20,213 nucleotides of DNA from a virus. Under the pieces are notes generated by a model, which was given only the letters and a program-made list of their open reading frames with translations, did not search any database and was not told the DNA's origin. Of this stretch, positions 1 to 8,017 are shown in pieces (position 1 is the first letter of the stretch; each line of letters starts with the position of its first letter). The translations under genes were made by a program, and so were the position numbers. The DNA is taken from IMG/VR virus record IMGVR_UViG_3300046001_005441, positions 1-20,213 of that record; one strand, 5' to 3'.

Positions 1-145
1 GAGATCGACTGATTCACATAGTATTCTTTTTAAGGTATTTAAAGGTTTTATAATGACTCTATCTTGTTTTTACAAAGAAAAAATGTTATATTTAATGAGG
101 TAATTAATATTATTACAAATAAACAAAAATATAGAAAAAAATAAA
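1..145. other. Upstream non-coding stretch
   Basis: The first 12 bases could be the last codons and TGA of an upstream gene (E-I-D-stop in frame 1), but too little is present to call it. The remainder is AT-rich leader for the methyltransferase at 146 and holds the candidate promoter at 64-94. I see nothing else here. Confidence 0.4.
64..94 (+). promoter_or_regulatory. Candidate Bacteroidota-type promoter for the Dam-like gene
   Basis: TTG at 64-66 is followed after 20 nt by TATATTTA at 87-94. This matches the TTG-N19/20-TAnnTTTG pattern except for the last base (A instead of G). It would give a leader of about 45 nt before the ATG at 146. The spacing equals that of the stronger promoters at 16006, 16271 and 19985. 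Confidence 0.4.
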
Positions 146-988
146 ATGTGTTTATCATATATAGGAGGTAAGAGTAGGATTGGAAAGTGGATTGTCCCTT
201 TCTATGATAAAAATATGGAAACATACGTTGAGCCATTTGGAGGAATGTTTTGGTGCTTCTTTAATATGGACTTGAAGGAGTTCCCCAACCTAAAGAAAGT
301 TGTTTATAATGACTTTAATCCATTAAACCATAATCTATTTAAATGCATTCAAAATCCGGCAGAGTTGTTAAGTGAGATTAATTCAATTGAATGTCAAAAA
401 TTTGGAGAAGAAATTACACCGCCAATATATAAAGAACAATTTATTAGGTTTCAGGCTGAAATATTTGGTGAAAATTTCAGCGTAGAACCTGGTAATTATG
501 AAGTTGCCGCAAAATACGTATATATTCTTACACAAGTATTCAGCGGGTCTAAACCTGAAACCTCATCATTTATTGATTTAAAAGGTAAGTATAAATCAAA
601 GTATTTGACATTTAGAGATAAGTTGTCTAAACCTGATTGGGTTGAACATTTTTTAAAAATTACCCATGTTGAGAATATGGATTTTGCACATTTGATTAAT
701 GCATATGACTCACCAACAACATATTTTTATGTGGATCCACCATATTGGAAAACTGAAAATTATTACTCAAATCACGATTTTGATAGAAATGACCACGAAA
801 GACTTGCTAACACATTAAAAGGAATCAAAGGTAAATTCAGTTTATCTTATTATGATTTTGACCTTTTAAATGAATGGTTTCCCAAAAATGAATATACTTG
901 GGAGAAGAAAGAATTTGCAAAAGCAGCCGCAGCAAAAAAAGGGGCAAAACAAAATATGGGGGAAGAATTATTAATTATGAACTACTAA
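146..988 (+). CDS. Dam-family (D12 class) DNA N6-adenine methyltransferase
   Basis: This enzyme should transfer a methyl group from S-adenosylmethionine to N6 of adenine in DNA. The 280-residue length is typical of the D12/Dam family. The N-terminal YIGGKSRIG (residues 5-13) and the AdoMet-binding motif EPFGG (29-33) are followed by YND near residue 53, and the catalytic DPPY tetrad lies at 197-200. The ATG at 146 leaves only four residues before the conserved YxGGK, so this start is well supported. No restriction endonuclease is adjacent, so it is an orphan methylase, probably protecting phage DNA from host restriction or marking it. The target sequence cannot be read from the protein. A box-headed gene follows after 48 nt. 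Confidence 0.93.
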   Translation: MCLSYIGGKSRIGKWIVPFYDKNMETYVEPFGGMFWCFFNMDLKEFPNLKKVVYNDFNPLNHNLFKCIQNPAELLSEINSIECQKFGEEITPPIYKEQFIRFQAEIFGENFSVEPGNYEVAAKYVYILTQVFSGSKPETSSFIDLKGKYKSKYLTFRDKLSKPDWVEHFLKITHVENMDFAHLINAYDSPTTYFYVDPPYWKTENYYSNHDFDRNDHERLANTLKGIKGKFSLSYYDFDLLNEWFPKNEYTWEKKEFAKAAAAKKGAKQNMGEELLIMNY

Positions 989-1010
989 AGAATATTTTTC
1001 TTATATTTGT

Positions 1011-1020
1011 GATATTTATT
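1011..1020 (+). promoter_or_regulatory. RTATTTATW box upstream of a tagged gene
   Basis: GATATTTATT lies 16 nt before the ATG at 1037. The identical ten bases occur at 18156, and close variants occur upstream of the genes at 6808, 11331, 13146 and, on the minus strand, 6752. I propose a phage late-promoter or initiation element. The TATATTTG at 1002-1009 just upstream lacks a TTG at the right spacing, so I do not call it a host-type promoter. Confidence 0.45.
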
Positions 1021-1036
1021 AATAAAACATACAAAA

Positions 1037-2404
1037 ATGGCAATTAAGTTTACAAACATTTTAAGAGATCTTATCATTGAAAGTTCAAGATTTCAAGTAT
1101 TATTTGACAAATACGTAAAACCTAATAAAGAAACAAGAAAGGCTATAATGCCATTCCCTATCCTATTTGAAATTATCGCAGCTGACCCAACATCAAGAAT
1201 ACCTGATGGTATGACTGCAGAGACAGCAAAACCTGAAGATATGGAGAAAGTAAAAATTGGAAAGTATGTCCAATGGATGCTTAAAAATTATGCAACACCT
1301 AATATTGACTTAGAAAGTGGTATTACCGACCCTAATAGTCCGGCAGTGAAACAGGCAATTAAACAATATCAAGATTTGTTCTTGGAGGACATTTATAAAA
1401 TCACTCAGGACTTAATGAAGTTTGAAAGATTTAAAAACAGATTACCACAAGAGGCTAGAGATATTAATAAATTAACTCCTGAGACTCTATATGATCAAGT
1501 TAAAGATTTCTCATTAGAAAAAACTAAAGCAACTAAGGATGAAAAGGTTGAAGCATCAAGAACATACCAACATCCAGGAGCTGACATTGTTTATCGTGGT
1601 TCTGAGTGGACAGTTGCTCGTATTTCAGACCAAGGACAATTAGGTAAAAACGCCGCTTGTTTCTATGGTGGACAACATAAAGAACCACAAAGAGGTGAAA
1701 CAAGATGGTGTACATCATCTCCAGGTTTAACTTGGTTTGATAGATACATTAAAGATGGTCCTTTATATGTTGTTATCCCTAACTCACCACGTAAATTTAC
1801 GGGTAGCATGGATATTGGTGAAGAATCTGGACTTCCAGCATACAGAATCCAATTCCACTTCCCATCTAATCAGTTTATGACACCTGACGATAGAAATATT
1901 GACTTGGTTGAGTTCTTGAATCAACAGGAAACAGGACTTAAAGAATACTTTAAACCTGAATTTATGAAAGGTTTGGCATCTAAAGGTGGAACTAAAGTGT
2001 CTGTTAATTACCCTGGTGATTCGGCATCTAAATTCATTGCTCTTTATGGTTTTGAAGAATTCTTTGAAACATTACCTGAAAATATTGAAAGACTTGAATT
2101 TACTAAAAAAGGTGGTCCTGACATTGCACTTAACATTCCTAATAGTATTGGTAAATTTAAAAACTTAACCGCTTTACACCTTGTTGGATGTGTTAAAAAT
2201 TTACCAGAATCTATTTGTCAACTTGAAAAACTACAGTTCCTTTCTTTACCTGATAACCCTCAGTTGGAGATGTTACCAAGTTGTTTAGCGAATCTTAAAA
2301 GATTAACTGTTATCAACTTGAAAAATAGTAATTCAAGTAGTGTGATTCCTGATTCATTGAAACAAAAAATGGATTCAGACGACGCATTCCACTTATTTGC
2401 TTAA
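1037..2404 (+). CDS. Tagged protein with WCT-type domain and C-terminal leucine-rich repeats
   Basis: The function is unknown. The first 15 residues (MAIKFTNILRDLIIE) form a short amphipathic peptide ending in I-I-E, followed by a serine, which fits the cargo tag seen in eight other proteins here. The middle carries a compact domain with RWCTSS at about 223-228 and GPLYVVIPNS shortly after. It then has YRIQFHFPSNQFM and an acidic DDRNID segment, a layout I associate with uncharacterised large-phage proteins. From about residue 345 to 440 there are leucine-rich-repeat-like units (L..LP..I..L..L..L.L), a scaffold that usually binds proteins. There are no membrane segments. It is followed by a separate small gene after about 55 nt. 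If the tag is real, the protein is packaged in the head and may act in the host at infection. Confidence 0.75.
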   Translation: MAIKFTNILRDLIIESSRFQVLFDKYVKPNKETRKAIMPFPILFEIIAADPTSRIPDGMTAETAKPEDMEKVKIGKYVQWMLKNYATPNIDLESGITDPNSPAVKQAIKQYQDLFLEDIYKITQDLMKFERFKNRLPQEARDINKLTPETLYDQVKDFSLEKTKATKDEKVEASRTYQHPGADIVYRGSEWTVARISDQGQLGKNAACFYGGQHKEPQRGETRWCTSSPGLTWFDRYIKDGPLYVVIPNSPRKFTGSMDIGEESGLPAYRIQFHFPSNQFMTPDDRNIDLVEFLNQQETGLKEYFKPEFMKGLASKGGTKVSVNYPGDSASKFIALYGFEEFFETLPENIERLEFTKKGGPDIALNIPNSIGKFKNLTALHLVGCVKNLPESICQLEKLQFLSLPDNPQLEMLPSCLANLKRLTVINLKNSNSSSVIPDSLKQKMDSDDAFHLFA

Positions 2405-2461
2405 AAAGTTTTTTATATCAAAAATATTTAGTATTTTTGTTTAAATTAAAAAGTATTGGAT

Positions 2462-2746
2462 ATGAGTGTTGACATTGAAATTTATATGACACAATTTAAG
2501 GGGTTCTTTGATAAGAACCCCGAACAATTAAAAATGTTAATAGGGGAAATTAACCCCGAAAAATTTTTTAGTGGCGTTAGGTCTATTGTTGCAGAAAACT
2601 CAGAAAAAGAAGATTCACCACTTGAACCAACGAGAAAACAAATTTTAACACTGATCGTAAACCTTAATGGTGAAACAAAAGAAAGTGTAGAAAAAAGATT
2701 AATCCCATTTATGAAACATCATATGGGATCCATTTGTTTGAATTAG
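2462..2746 (+). CDS. Small hypothetical phage protein
   Basis: This is a 94-residue protein that I do not recognise. I chose the ATG at 2462 (MSVDIEIYM) over an in-frame TTG six bases earlier. It is mostly charged and helical, with a C-terminal half containing KESVEKRLIPFMKHHMG. A TATTTTTG sequence at 2432-2439 resembles the -7 half of a Bacteroidota promoter but has no good TTG partner. It ends 21 nt before the PcfJ-like gene, so the two may be cotranscribed. It has no cargo tag, membrane segment or cysteine motif. Confidence 0.7.
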   Translation: MSVDIEIYMTQFKGFFDKNPEQLKMLIGEINPEKFFSGVRSIVAENSEKEDSPLEPTRKQILTLIVNLNGETKESVEKRLIPFMKHHMGSICLN

Positions 2747-2767
2747 TAACCCTATAATATTATTTTT

Positions 2768-4447
2768 ATGTCTGAAATGACGACATTATTTAAAAAAGAA
2801 GTTCGTAAATACACAACTGAAGTTTTTCAAAATTTTAATGAATTGGCACCCAAAACCCCAATTGACAACGATCCTTTTGATTTTGGCGTTAATCCTGGTA
2901 TACGACCAAGTCCACAAGGTTCTTTTAAACCAAAATTTGTATCAGAAGACGAGACTGTTTTTTTAGAAAACTACGCAAATCCCCTTTCATCATTAACTAT
3001 GTTGAGAAAGACATTAGTTATAGAAGAAAACGAAAATAAAATTGCTCTTAAATGTTATAACTACAGGAACCACAGAGATGTTGCAAAAAAGTATTTTATA
3101 GTTAGACGAGATATTACTTATCTAACATTCAACATTAAAAGAAAAACTTTTTATTCAGGAATACTTAGACTTAAAAAACGAGCTAAAATCGGTTCAAAAA
3201 TGTCTATGAATAAAACGGATTTATATTCAATGGATGTGTATAACCAAATATTTTATTTTATGTCGTATTTAAATAATGAATATGATAGTTATAATCTTAC
3301 CAATGAGGTAATTAATTTGTTTTTAAATAGAGTTTCTGAAATAATAGATATAAAATTTGATAAAGAGGATTTAACACCAAGAGACAAGTTTTATCAATTA
3401 TACCTTAAAATTTCTGGTATTAAGTATCCTGACGCATTTTCAAAGTTTGTAACATATTATACCCCTAAAAAGGAAATTAGAGAACATGGTAATAATTTAG
3501 TTACTTGGTTTATGAAAAAAAATGGATTTAAGGGAACTAAAATACGAGAACTTTTAAATAAGTATAATAATGTGGATATAAACGGACTAACCTCGTTTTA
3601 TAAACTATTAGGACAAAATTTATTTAATACAATTAATAGCGAATGTTTTTTAACTGAAAGTAAACTTGGGTCAGAATATTACGGAATGTGGTCTCAGATA
3701 CCGGAAATGTTAGGTAAAAAAGAATTGTATAATATTTGTAAAATATTAAATACAACAAAATCAGAAACCTTATTAAACTCTTTAGGTGATCATATTCATT
3801 ATAAAGAGTCTTTAAAAAAATATGGAGAATTTGTTAAAATTACGGCAACTAACTATGATGATTACGTAAAAGAACATTCTGAATGGTCATCACTTATACA
3901 ATCATATCGTACTGGTCTTGTTACAAGATTTTATGGAGATGATGAGTATTTAATTGAAAAACCAATCAACCATAATGGTGAAACGTATTATCCTGTATTA
4001 TTAAAGACAACCGAGCAATACGAAGGAGAATCAATGGTTCAAAGCAACTGCGTTAGAACTTATAGTGAGAAACCTTACTGTTTTATTGTGTCTTTAAGAA
4101 AAGGAAATGCGGATAGTGATGTGAGAGCAAGTATTGAGTTCCGATATATGAATGACGGACTTAAAGTTGTTCAAAAGTTAGGTAAATACAATAAACACTT
4201 ATCTGAAGAATGGTTATCCCCAATTAATGAATTGGAGGGATTTGCAAACTATCTTTATAGTAAAGGTGTGATTAAATTACCTGAGATGACTAAAAAATTT
4301 CCTAATGGTAAAGTAATTAAACAAAATGCAGTATTTGAAAATAAAAAGGATATAAAGTACATGTTACCAATTTGGAATAATGACGAACCTAAAAACTATT
4401 TACTAGATTATATTGCTGATTATGATTTATTTGAAGATTTACCATAA
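2768..4447 (+). CDS. PcfJ-like domain protein
   Basis: The C-terminal third carries the pattern I associate with PcfJ-like proteins of conjugative elements and phages. It has NCVRTY with its cysteine at residue 428, then FIVSLRKG, ASIEFRY, KVVQKLGKYNKHL and EEW, covering about residues 420-485. The N-terminal 400 residues are an unassigned basic, Tyr- and Lys-rich region. At 559 residues it is of ordinary size for this group. The biochemical function of PcfJ proteins is not established. No conjugation genes (relaxase, T4SS) are visible, so here it is a phage accessory gene. It leads a tight operon: the next gene starts 2 nt after its stop. It lacks the I/L-x-E cargo tag. Confidence 0.65.
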   Translation: MSEMTTLFKKEVRKYTTEVFQNFNELAPKTPIDNDPFDFGVNPGIRPSPQGSFKPKFVSEDETVFLENYANPLSSLTMLRKTLVIEENENKIALKCYNYRNHRDVAKKYFIVRRDITYLTFNIKRKTFYSGILRLKKRAKIGSKMSMNKTDLYSMDVYNQIFYFMSYLNNEYDSYNLTNEVINLFLNRVSEIIDIKFDKEDLTPRDKFYQLYLKISGIKYPDAFSKFVTYYTPKKEIREHGNNLVTWFMKKNGFKGTKIRELLNKYNNVDINGLTSFYKLLGQNLFNTINSECFLTESKLGSEYYGMWSQIPEMLGKKELYNICKILNTTKSETLLNSLGDHIHYKESLKKYGEFVKITATNYDDYVKEHSEWSSLIQSYRTGLVTRFYGDDEYLIEKPINHNGETYYPVLLKTTEQYEGESMVQSNCVRTYSEKPYCFIVSLRKGNADSDVRASIEFRYMNDGLKVVQKLGKYNKHLSEEWLSPINELEGFANYLYSKGVIKLPEMTKKFPNGKVIKQNAVFENKKDIKYMLPIWNNDEPKNYLLDYIADYDLFEDLP

Positions 4448-4449
4448 TT

Positions 4450-4782
4450 ATGGAAGAAAATAATATACCTGAACACGTTGTTAATCAATTTTTGAATAAA
4501 AATTCAAGTTACCCTAACATTGTAAGAACAAGAAATATAACATTAGATGGTATAAATGTGTTAATTGAAAAAAATAATTTAGAGTGGACCAATTCAATTT
4601 ACGATAAAGGATATATCTATATAGAGGGATTAGTTGTTTGGGGAAAATCCAAAACGTTTTTATACTTTAAAAAAAATGAAAATGAATTCACATATAAAAT
4701 ACACATCTTAACTGAAGATATTTCAAAAATAGATATGTTATTAATTGGATTAAATAAATATTATACAATAGATAAAATATGA
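4450..4782 (+). CDS. Hypothetical protein between PcfJ-like protein and glutaredoxin
   Basis: I do not recognise this 110-residue protein. It is rich in Ile, Asn, Lys and aromatic residues, with alternating hydrophobic strands (GYIYIEGLVVWG, TFLYFKK) that suggest a small beta-sheet fold. Its ATG follows the PcfJ-like stop by 2 nt. Its TGA overlaps the glutaredoxin ATG (ATGA at 4779-4782), so it is translationally coupled to both neighbours. No signal peptide or metal-binding motif is visible. Confidence 0.75.
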   Translation: MEENNIPEHVVNQFLNKNSSYPNIVRTRNITLDGINVLIEKNNLEWTNSIYDKGYIYIEGLVVWGKSKTFLYFKKNENEFTYKIHILTEDISKIDMLLIGLNKYYTIDKI

Positions 4783-5066
4783 AAGTAATTGTTTTATATA
4801 CAATGGAAGGGTGCCCATTTTGTGGGATGATAAAAGAAATTTTAGATAATGAAAATTATAGTTACCTTGAAAGAGATATTCATGAGCATTCAGAAGAGTA
4901 TGACGAATTTTCAAAAACAACGGATAATGATTTTATACCTGCATTTATGTTATTAACTTTAGATGAAAAAGATAATGCACATAACGTTAAATTATGTGCA
5001 CCTGACAGAGACTTTGAAGATATTTTTCAGGGAGTTGACATCATTAGAGATTACTTTTTAGACTAA
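4779..5066 (+). CDS. Glutaredoxin-like thiol oxidoreductase
   Basis: This small thioredoxin-fold protein (95 residues) opens with a beta strand (VIVLYTM) and the redox motif C12-P-F-C15. Its cis-proline follows in FIPAFM at residue 54. Length and motif placement match glutaredoxins. It would reduce disulfides using glutathione or another thiol donor; in phages such proteins commonly supply electrons to ribonucleotide reductase, though no reductase is in this window. It overlaps the upstream gene by 4 nt and its 3' end overlaps the convergent minus-strand gene by 9 nt. A second cysteine (KLCAPD) lies near residue 72. Confidence 0.88.
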   Translation: MKVIVLYTMEGCPFCGMIKEILDNENYSYLERDIHEHSEEYDEFSKTTDNDFIPAFMLLTLDEKDNAHNVKLCAPDRDFEDIFQGVDIIRDYFLD

Positions 5067-5936
5067 AATAAATTCTGATACTTTATTTAATTTTGAATAC
5101 GGGTTGTTTTCTGAATCCAAAATAGTGGATTCAAAATTGTACCCATTTAAATTAAATTCTTTAATTATATCATTAACATTAATTGGAAACACATCCAAGA
5201 TTAAAGACTCCAACCACTCAGATTTAACCATATTTTTATCACTACTAATTTTTATTTCACAGTTAAGATTATCAATTTCCGATAATTTAGATTTAGAAAA
5301 AATATTAATAGATACTTCATTACTTAAACCTAAATGAAACAGGTGTTCAGAGATAAATTTAGAAAGGACTTTATATGATTTTTCTGAATTAACATTCAAA
5401 CCATATGTTGGATCGGAAAAATATGTCTCAGAAGAAAAATCAGATTTAATTACATCAAAACTTGGAAATTCAGATAATAAAACATTTTTAACTTTAGAAA
5501 TATCCTCTTTATCACAATCAAATAATATAATTGAATGTAGTTCATCTACTTTAATGTTAAAATAAAGACCATCTTTTGAATTTTGATTTACAATTTTTTG
5601 ATAAAACTTATTTCTGTCGTTTTTAATATAGGTACTCGTAAAGTTTAATGACTCATCTTCAAAAGACGTATTATATAAGATAACGTCTATAATTTTTAAT
5701 AGTTTAGAAGATTCGGGTTTTAAGGACTCTAATTTTTTGGATATTACATCTGTTAAATTTAAAACCGTATCTGAGTCGGTCTTACCCCTAACTATAAAAA
5801 AATTCCTAACGTTAATAACTGATATTTCTACCATAACGTTAGGATTATTCTCTTTTAATTTTTCAACAATGGTATTCGCAAAAAGGTTACAAAGATTGTT
5901 ACCATCAAGATGATTATAAATTTCAATTTGATTCAT
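5058..5936 (-). CDS. Hypothetical protein, minus strand
   Basis: I do not recognise this 292-residue protein. It has a mixed alpha/beta pattern with strands such as VMVEISVINV followed by NFFIVRGKT near residues 45-52. That stretch weakly recalls the start of S-adenosylmethionine synthetase-like proteins, but I see no catalytic motif and do not assign that function. It is Ser-, Asn- and Lys-rich and has no membrane segment. It converges on the glutaredoxin gene with a 9-nt overlap and is the last of three minus-strand genes in an otherwise plus-strand region. The ATG at 5936 starts MNQIEIYNHL; it carries no cargo tag. Confidence 0.7.
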   Translation of the reverse strand: MNQIEIYNHLDGNNLCNLFANTIVEKLKENNPNVMVEISVINVRNFFIVRGKTDSDTVLNLTDVISKKLESLKPESSKLLKIIDVILYNTSFEDESLNFTSTYIKNDRNKFYQKIVNQNSKDGLYFNIKVDELHSIILFDCDKEDISKVKNVLLSEFPSFDVIKSDFSSETYFSDPTYGLNVNSEKSYKVLSKFISEHLFHLGLSNEVSINIFSKSKLSEIDNLNCEIKISSDKNMVKSEWLESLILDVFPINVNDIIKEFNLNGYNFESTILDSENNPYSKLNKVSEFILV

Positions 5937-6011
5937 ATTTAAAACTTTAATATTTTATTTTAATCAAGTTTAGTTAAAAAAAATATTAGGTTAAATATTA
6001 TAAATCAAAAA

Positions 6012-6143
6012 TTACTTCTTATTGTAATATTTTTCAACAATCTTTGTTACAGCTTGTTTTACTGTTTCATTGTTTTGTTGTTGTTGTGTTTGAACTGGTT
6101 GTTGTACCTGTTCATTGTTTTGTTTTTTACACCCACAAGACAT
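6012..6143 (-). CDS. CGC-motif microprotein (43 aa)
   Basis: This short frame encodes MSCGCKKQ followed by a Gln/Asn-rich linker with four consecutive glutamines. It ends in a helical basic tail (AVTKIVEKYYNKK). The N-terminal CGC-KK could bind metal or be modified, but no function is known to me. It lies 12 nt downstream of the homing endonuclease stop on the same strand. The clear contrast between a polar linker and a heptad-like C-terminus suggests a real gene rather than a chance frame. It is too short for most gene finders. Confidence 0.6.
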   Translation of the reverse strand: MSCGCKKQNNEQVQQPVQTQQQQNNETVKQAVTKIVEKYYNKK

Positions 6144-6155
6144 AATAATTTAGTT

Positions 6156-6752
6156 TTAATTGTTTATTATCTCAAACTTATGACCATATAAGGTCTTTCT
6201 TATTGATCCGTTATTTAGTTTTCCGTTATTTATTTTTTTACCTCTTAATGCTGATGATATTTTTTGTCTAACGTGTTTAGGTTGTCCAGAAGAAAACCCA
6301 TTAGAAATTAAATAGTTCGCACCCTCAACTAGAGACTCAAATATAAATATCTCACCAGTTTGAATATTTGTAAATGAAAATTTAGAAAAGTTGTTATTTT
6401 TAATTAAATTATATTTTGATAACGATATTTTAACCTCAAGATTGTATGTGTTTCTTCTAAATTCATTCACCATAGCCAAATTATAACCATAATTTAAATC
6501 ATTAGATTTATATTGTAATATGTAAAAATTTTCTCGGTCTATTAATTGATTTTTGTTACACCCCTCAATTATTTCAAAACCAAAGAATTCTTCACCGTAT
6601 TTATTAAACGAATTTTGTAAATATTGGTTATCGTGAGAGTTAGAGGACAACATCCAAAAATGTTTGTATTTACGATTTTGTAAATTTAGAGAACTACCAA
6701 TGTAAGTTTTACCATTAATTTTATTAAAAATTTTATAAATACCACATCCCAT
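6156..6752 (-). CDS. GIY-YIG homing endonuclease (SegA-like)
   Basis: The N-terminus holds the GIY-YIG nuclease core: CGIYKIFNKING then TYIGSS, followed by NLQNRKYKH with the conserved arginine, and a downstream glutamate in the EIIEG region. The C-terminus has a DNA-binding module typical of these enzymes (ISSALRGKK then TLYGHKFEI, a NUMOD1/IENR1-like pattern). I chose the ATG at 6752 (MGCGIYK) rather than 6779, because the GIY strand normally lies at the extreme N-terminus. In addition, a GATATTTATA box sits 3 nt before this ATG on the minus strand. It is free-standing with no intron around it and would make a site-specific cut that spreads its own gene among related phages. Confidence 0.88.
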   Translation of the reverse strand: MGCGIYKIFNKINGKTYIGSSLNLQNRKYKHFWMLSSNSHDNQYLQNSFNKYGEEFFGFEIIEGCNKNQLIDRENFYILQYKSNDLNYGYNLAMVNEFRRNTYNLEVKISLSKYNLIKNNNFSKFSFTNIQTGEIFIFESLVEGANYLISNGFSSGQPKHVRQKISSALRGKKINNGKLNNGSIRKTLYGHKFEIINN

Positions 6753-6755
6753 AAT

Positions 6756-6765
6756 TATAAATATC
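6756..6765 (-). promoter_or_regulatory. RTATTTATW box before the GIY-YIG gene
   Basis: Read on the minus strand, GATATTTATA ends 3 nt before the endonuclease ATG at 6752. This is the minus-strand member of the box family and argues that the element is directional and tied to gene starts. It also favours the shorter start of the endonuclease. Confidence 0.45.
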
Positions 6766-6792
6766 TTTGATAATGACAATTTGTAAATAGAA

Positions 6793-6802
6793 AGTATTTA
6801 TA
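6793..6802 (+). promoter_or_regulatory. RTATTTATW box before a tagged operon
   Basis: AGTATTTATA lies 5 nt before the ATG at 6808, which heads the two-gene tagged operon 6808-8422. The reverse complement resembles a T4 late promoter core (TATAAATA). However, the position next to plus-strand starts elsewhere in the window points to plus-strand action. Confidence 0.45.
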
Positions 6803-6807
6803 ACTAT

Positions 6808-8016
6808 ATGAATTTAAAAAACATAATTAGACGGGTTTTAAAAGAACAAGATGAAGAATGGGTTAATATTGACCCTGAATATTATATTGATCTTTTAAAG
6901 TATGTTAATGGTGATGGTGCACTCATTAAGAGATTTCCACAATATAGAGGTAAAAAAATTAGAATTACCGGTGACTTAGACTTAAATGGTTATAAAGACA
7001 TATCAAATATTGATAGCATTGATTATGTTGATGGTGGTTTAAGTTTTGATAGTACAAATATATCTTATTTTGATAAAAATAAAGTTAAGGGTAGATTTAG
7101 TTATTGGTACAGTACAATGCACAGTATTGAAAAAAAGAGAATTTTAAACCAAAAGTTAGCCACTCTTGATGGGTACAGACAAGAGGGTGAATGGGACGTT
7201 AATAACAATGATGAAGAATCAAATGAAACTGAAGCTCTCTTTATGCATTTAAATGAAAATGGTAATGTAAGTAAATATGAAAACGACGAAGGGGAAGAAG
7301 TAGAAGAAGATAAATATTTTATTTGGAAAACTAAGTACACATCCTATGGAAATTCATCAATGTTTGAATGGTTAGGAGATGATATGTTTGAAAGTGAATG
7401 GATTGTAATTCCTGATGATAAAATTCATTACGCAGCAACTGAAGCATTAAAACAACGAATAGATGAGATGGGTTATGACTCGTTTAATGATTATGTTTGG
7501 GAAAATAATTTAGACACTAAAGAAGTTGAGTCTTGGTTATATGAAAATTACGAAGATTATATAAGAAGCCAACCTGAAGATTGGGATATAACAAAAGAAC
7601 TTTCATCACAACAAGAAAAGTATGTTGAAATTTATGAACAAAAAATAGAAAGGTTAAATTCTAGATTAGAAACCGAAGAATTAACAGACGAAGAAACTGA
7701 AGAAATTGAAGACGAAATATCAAATATTGAAGATATTGTTGAAGAAATAAAAGAAAACCCTGAAGGTGAATATAGTGAGGACGAAATTGAAGATAGAATA
7801 CAATCACTTGTCGATGATTATTCTAATGATTTCCCAAGTTATTTAAGAGATCACGGATATGATGCTAAATATCTTTTAGAATTTGTTGATATTGATGGTG
7901 TTTGTGAAGACATCATAAGTAATGATGGTTATGGTAATATTTTAAACGGGTACGATGGAAATGACGATGAATATAAGGTAAATGATAAGTGGTATCACGT
8001 AATGAGACATAATTAA
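6808..8016 (+). CDS. Tagged, highly acidic phage protein
   Basis: The function is unknown. Residues 1-13 (MNLKNIIRRVLKE) are a basic amphipathic helix ending in L-K-E, followed by Q-D-E-E. This is one of the clearest cargo tags in the window. Residues about 45-95 have a repeat-like segment (IRITGDLDLNGYKDIS then VDGGLSFDST) suggesting a short beta-solenoid or LRR-like unit. The rest is strongly acidic, with a Glu/Asp-rich probable coiled coil at about residues 270-330. After the basic tag the protein would carry a large negative charge, which could mean DNA mimicry or neutralisation inside the head; that is speculation. It leads an operon with the next tagged gene, separated by 1 nt. An RTATTTATW box lies just upstream. 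Confidence 0.8.
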   Translation: MNLKNIIRRVLKEQDEEWVNIDPEYYIDLLKYVNGDGALIKRFPQYRGKKIRITGDLDLNGYKDISNIDSIDYVDGGLSFDSTNISYFDKNKVKGRFSYWYSTMHSIEKKRILNQKLATLDGYRQEGEWDVNNNDEESNETEALFMHLNENGNVSKYENDEGEEVEEDKYFIWKTKYTSYGNSSMFEWLGDDMFESEWIVIPDDKIHYAATEALKQRIDEMGYDSFNDYVWENNLDTKEVESWLYENYEDYIRSQPEDWDITKELSSQQEKYVEIYEQKIERLNSRLETEELTDEETEEIEDEISNIEDIVEEIKENPEGEYSEDEIEDRIQSLVDDYSNDFPSYLRDHGYDAKYLLEFVDIDGVCEDIISNDGYGNILNGYDGNDDEYKVNDKWYHVMRHN

Positions 8017-8017
8017 T

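Noticed and set aside
6762-6769. TATCTTTG as a host-type promoter for the 6808 gene
   Set aside because: There is no TTG at 19-20 nt upstream, and the bases overlap the minus-strand GATATTTATA box of the endonuclease gene.
6156-6779. Longer start for the GIY-YIG endonuclease at 6779
   Set aside because: The extra nine residues precede the usual N-terminal GIY strand and would place the box inside the coding region.
6756-6802. Boxes read in the opposite direction as T4-like TATAAATA late promoters
   Set aside because: On all six starts the box lies just upstream of the gene when read as TATTTAT on the coding strand, including the minus-strand gene, so the forward reading is more consistent.
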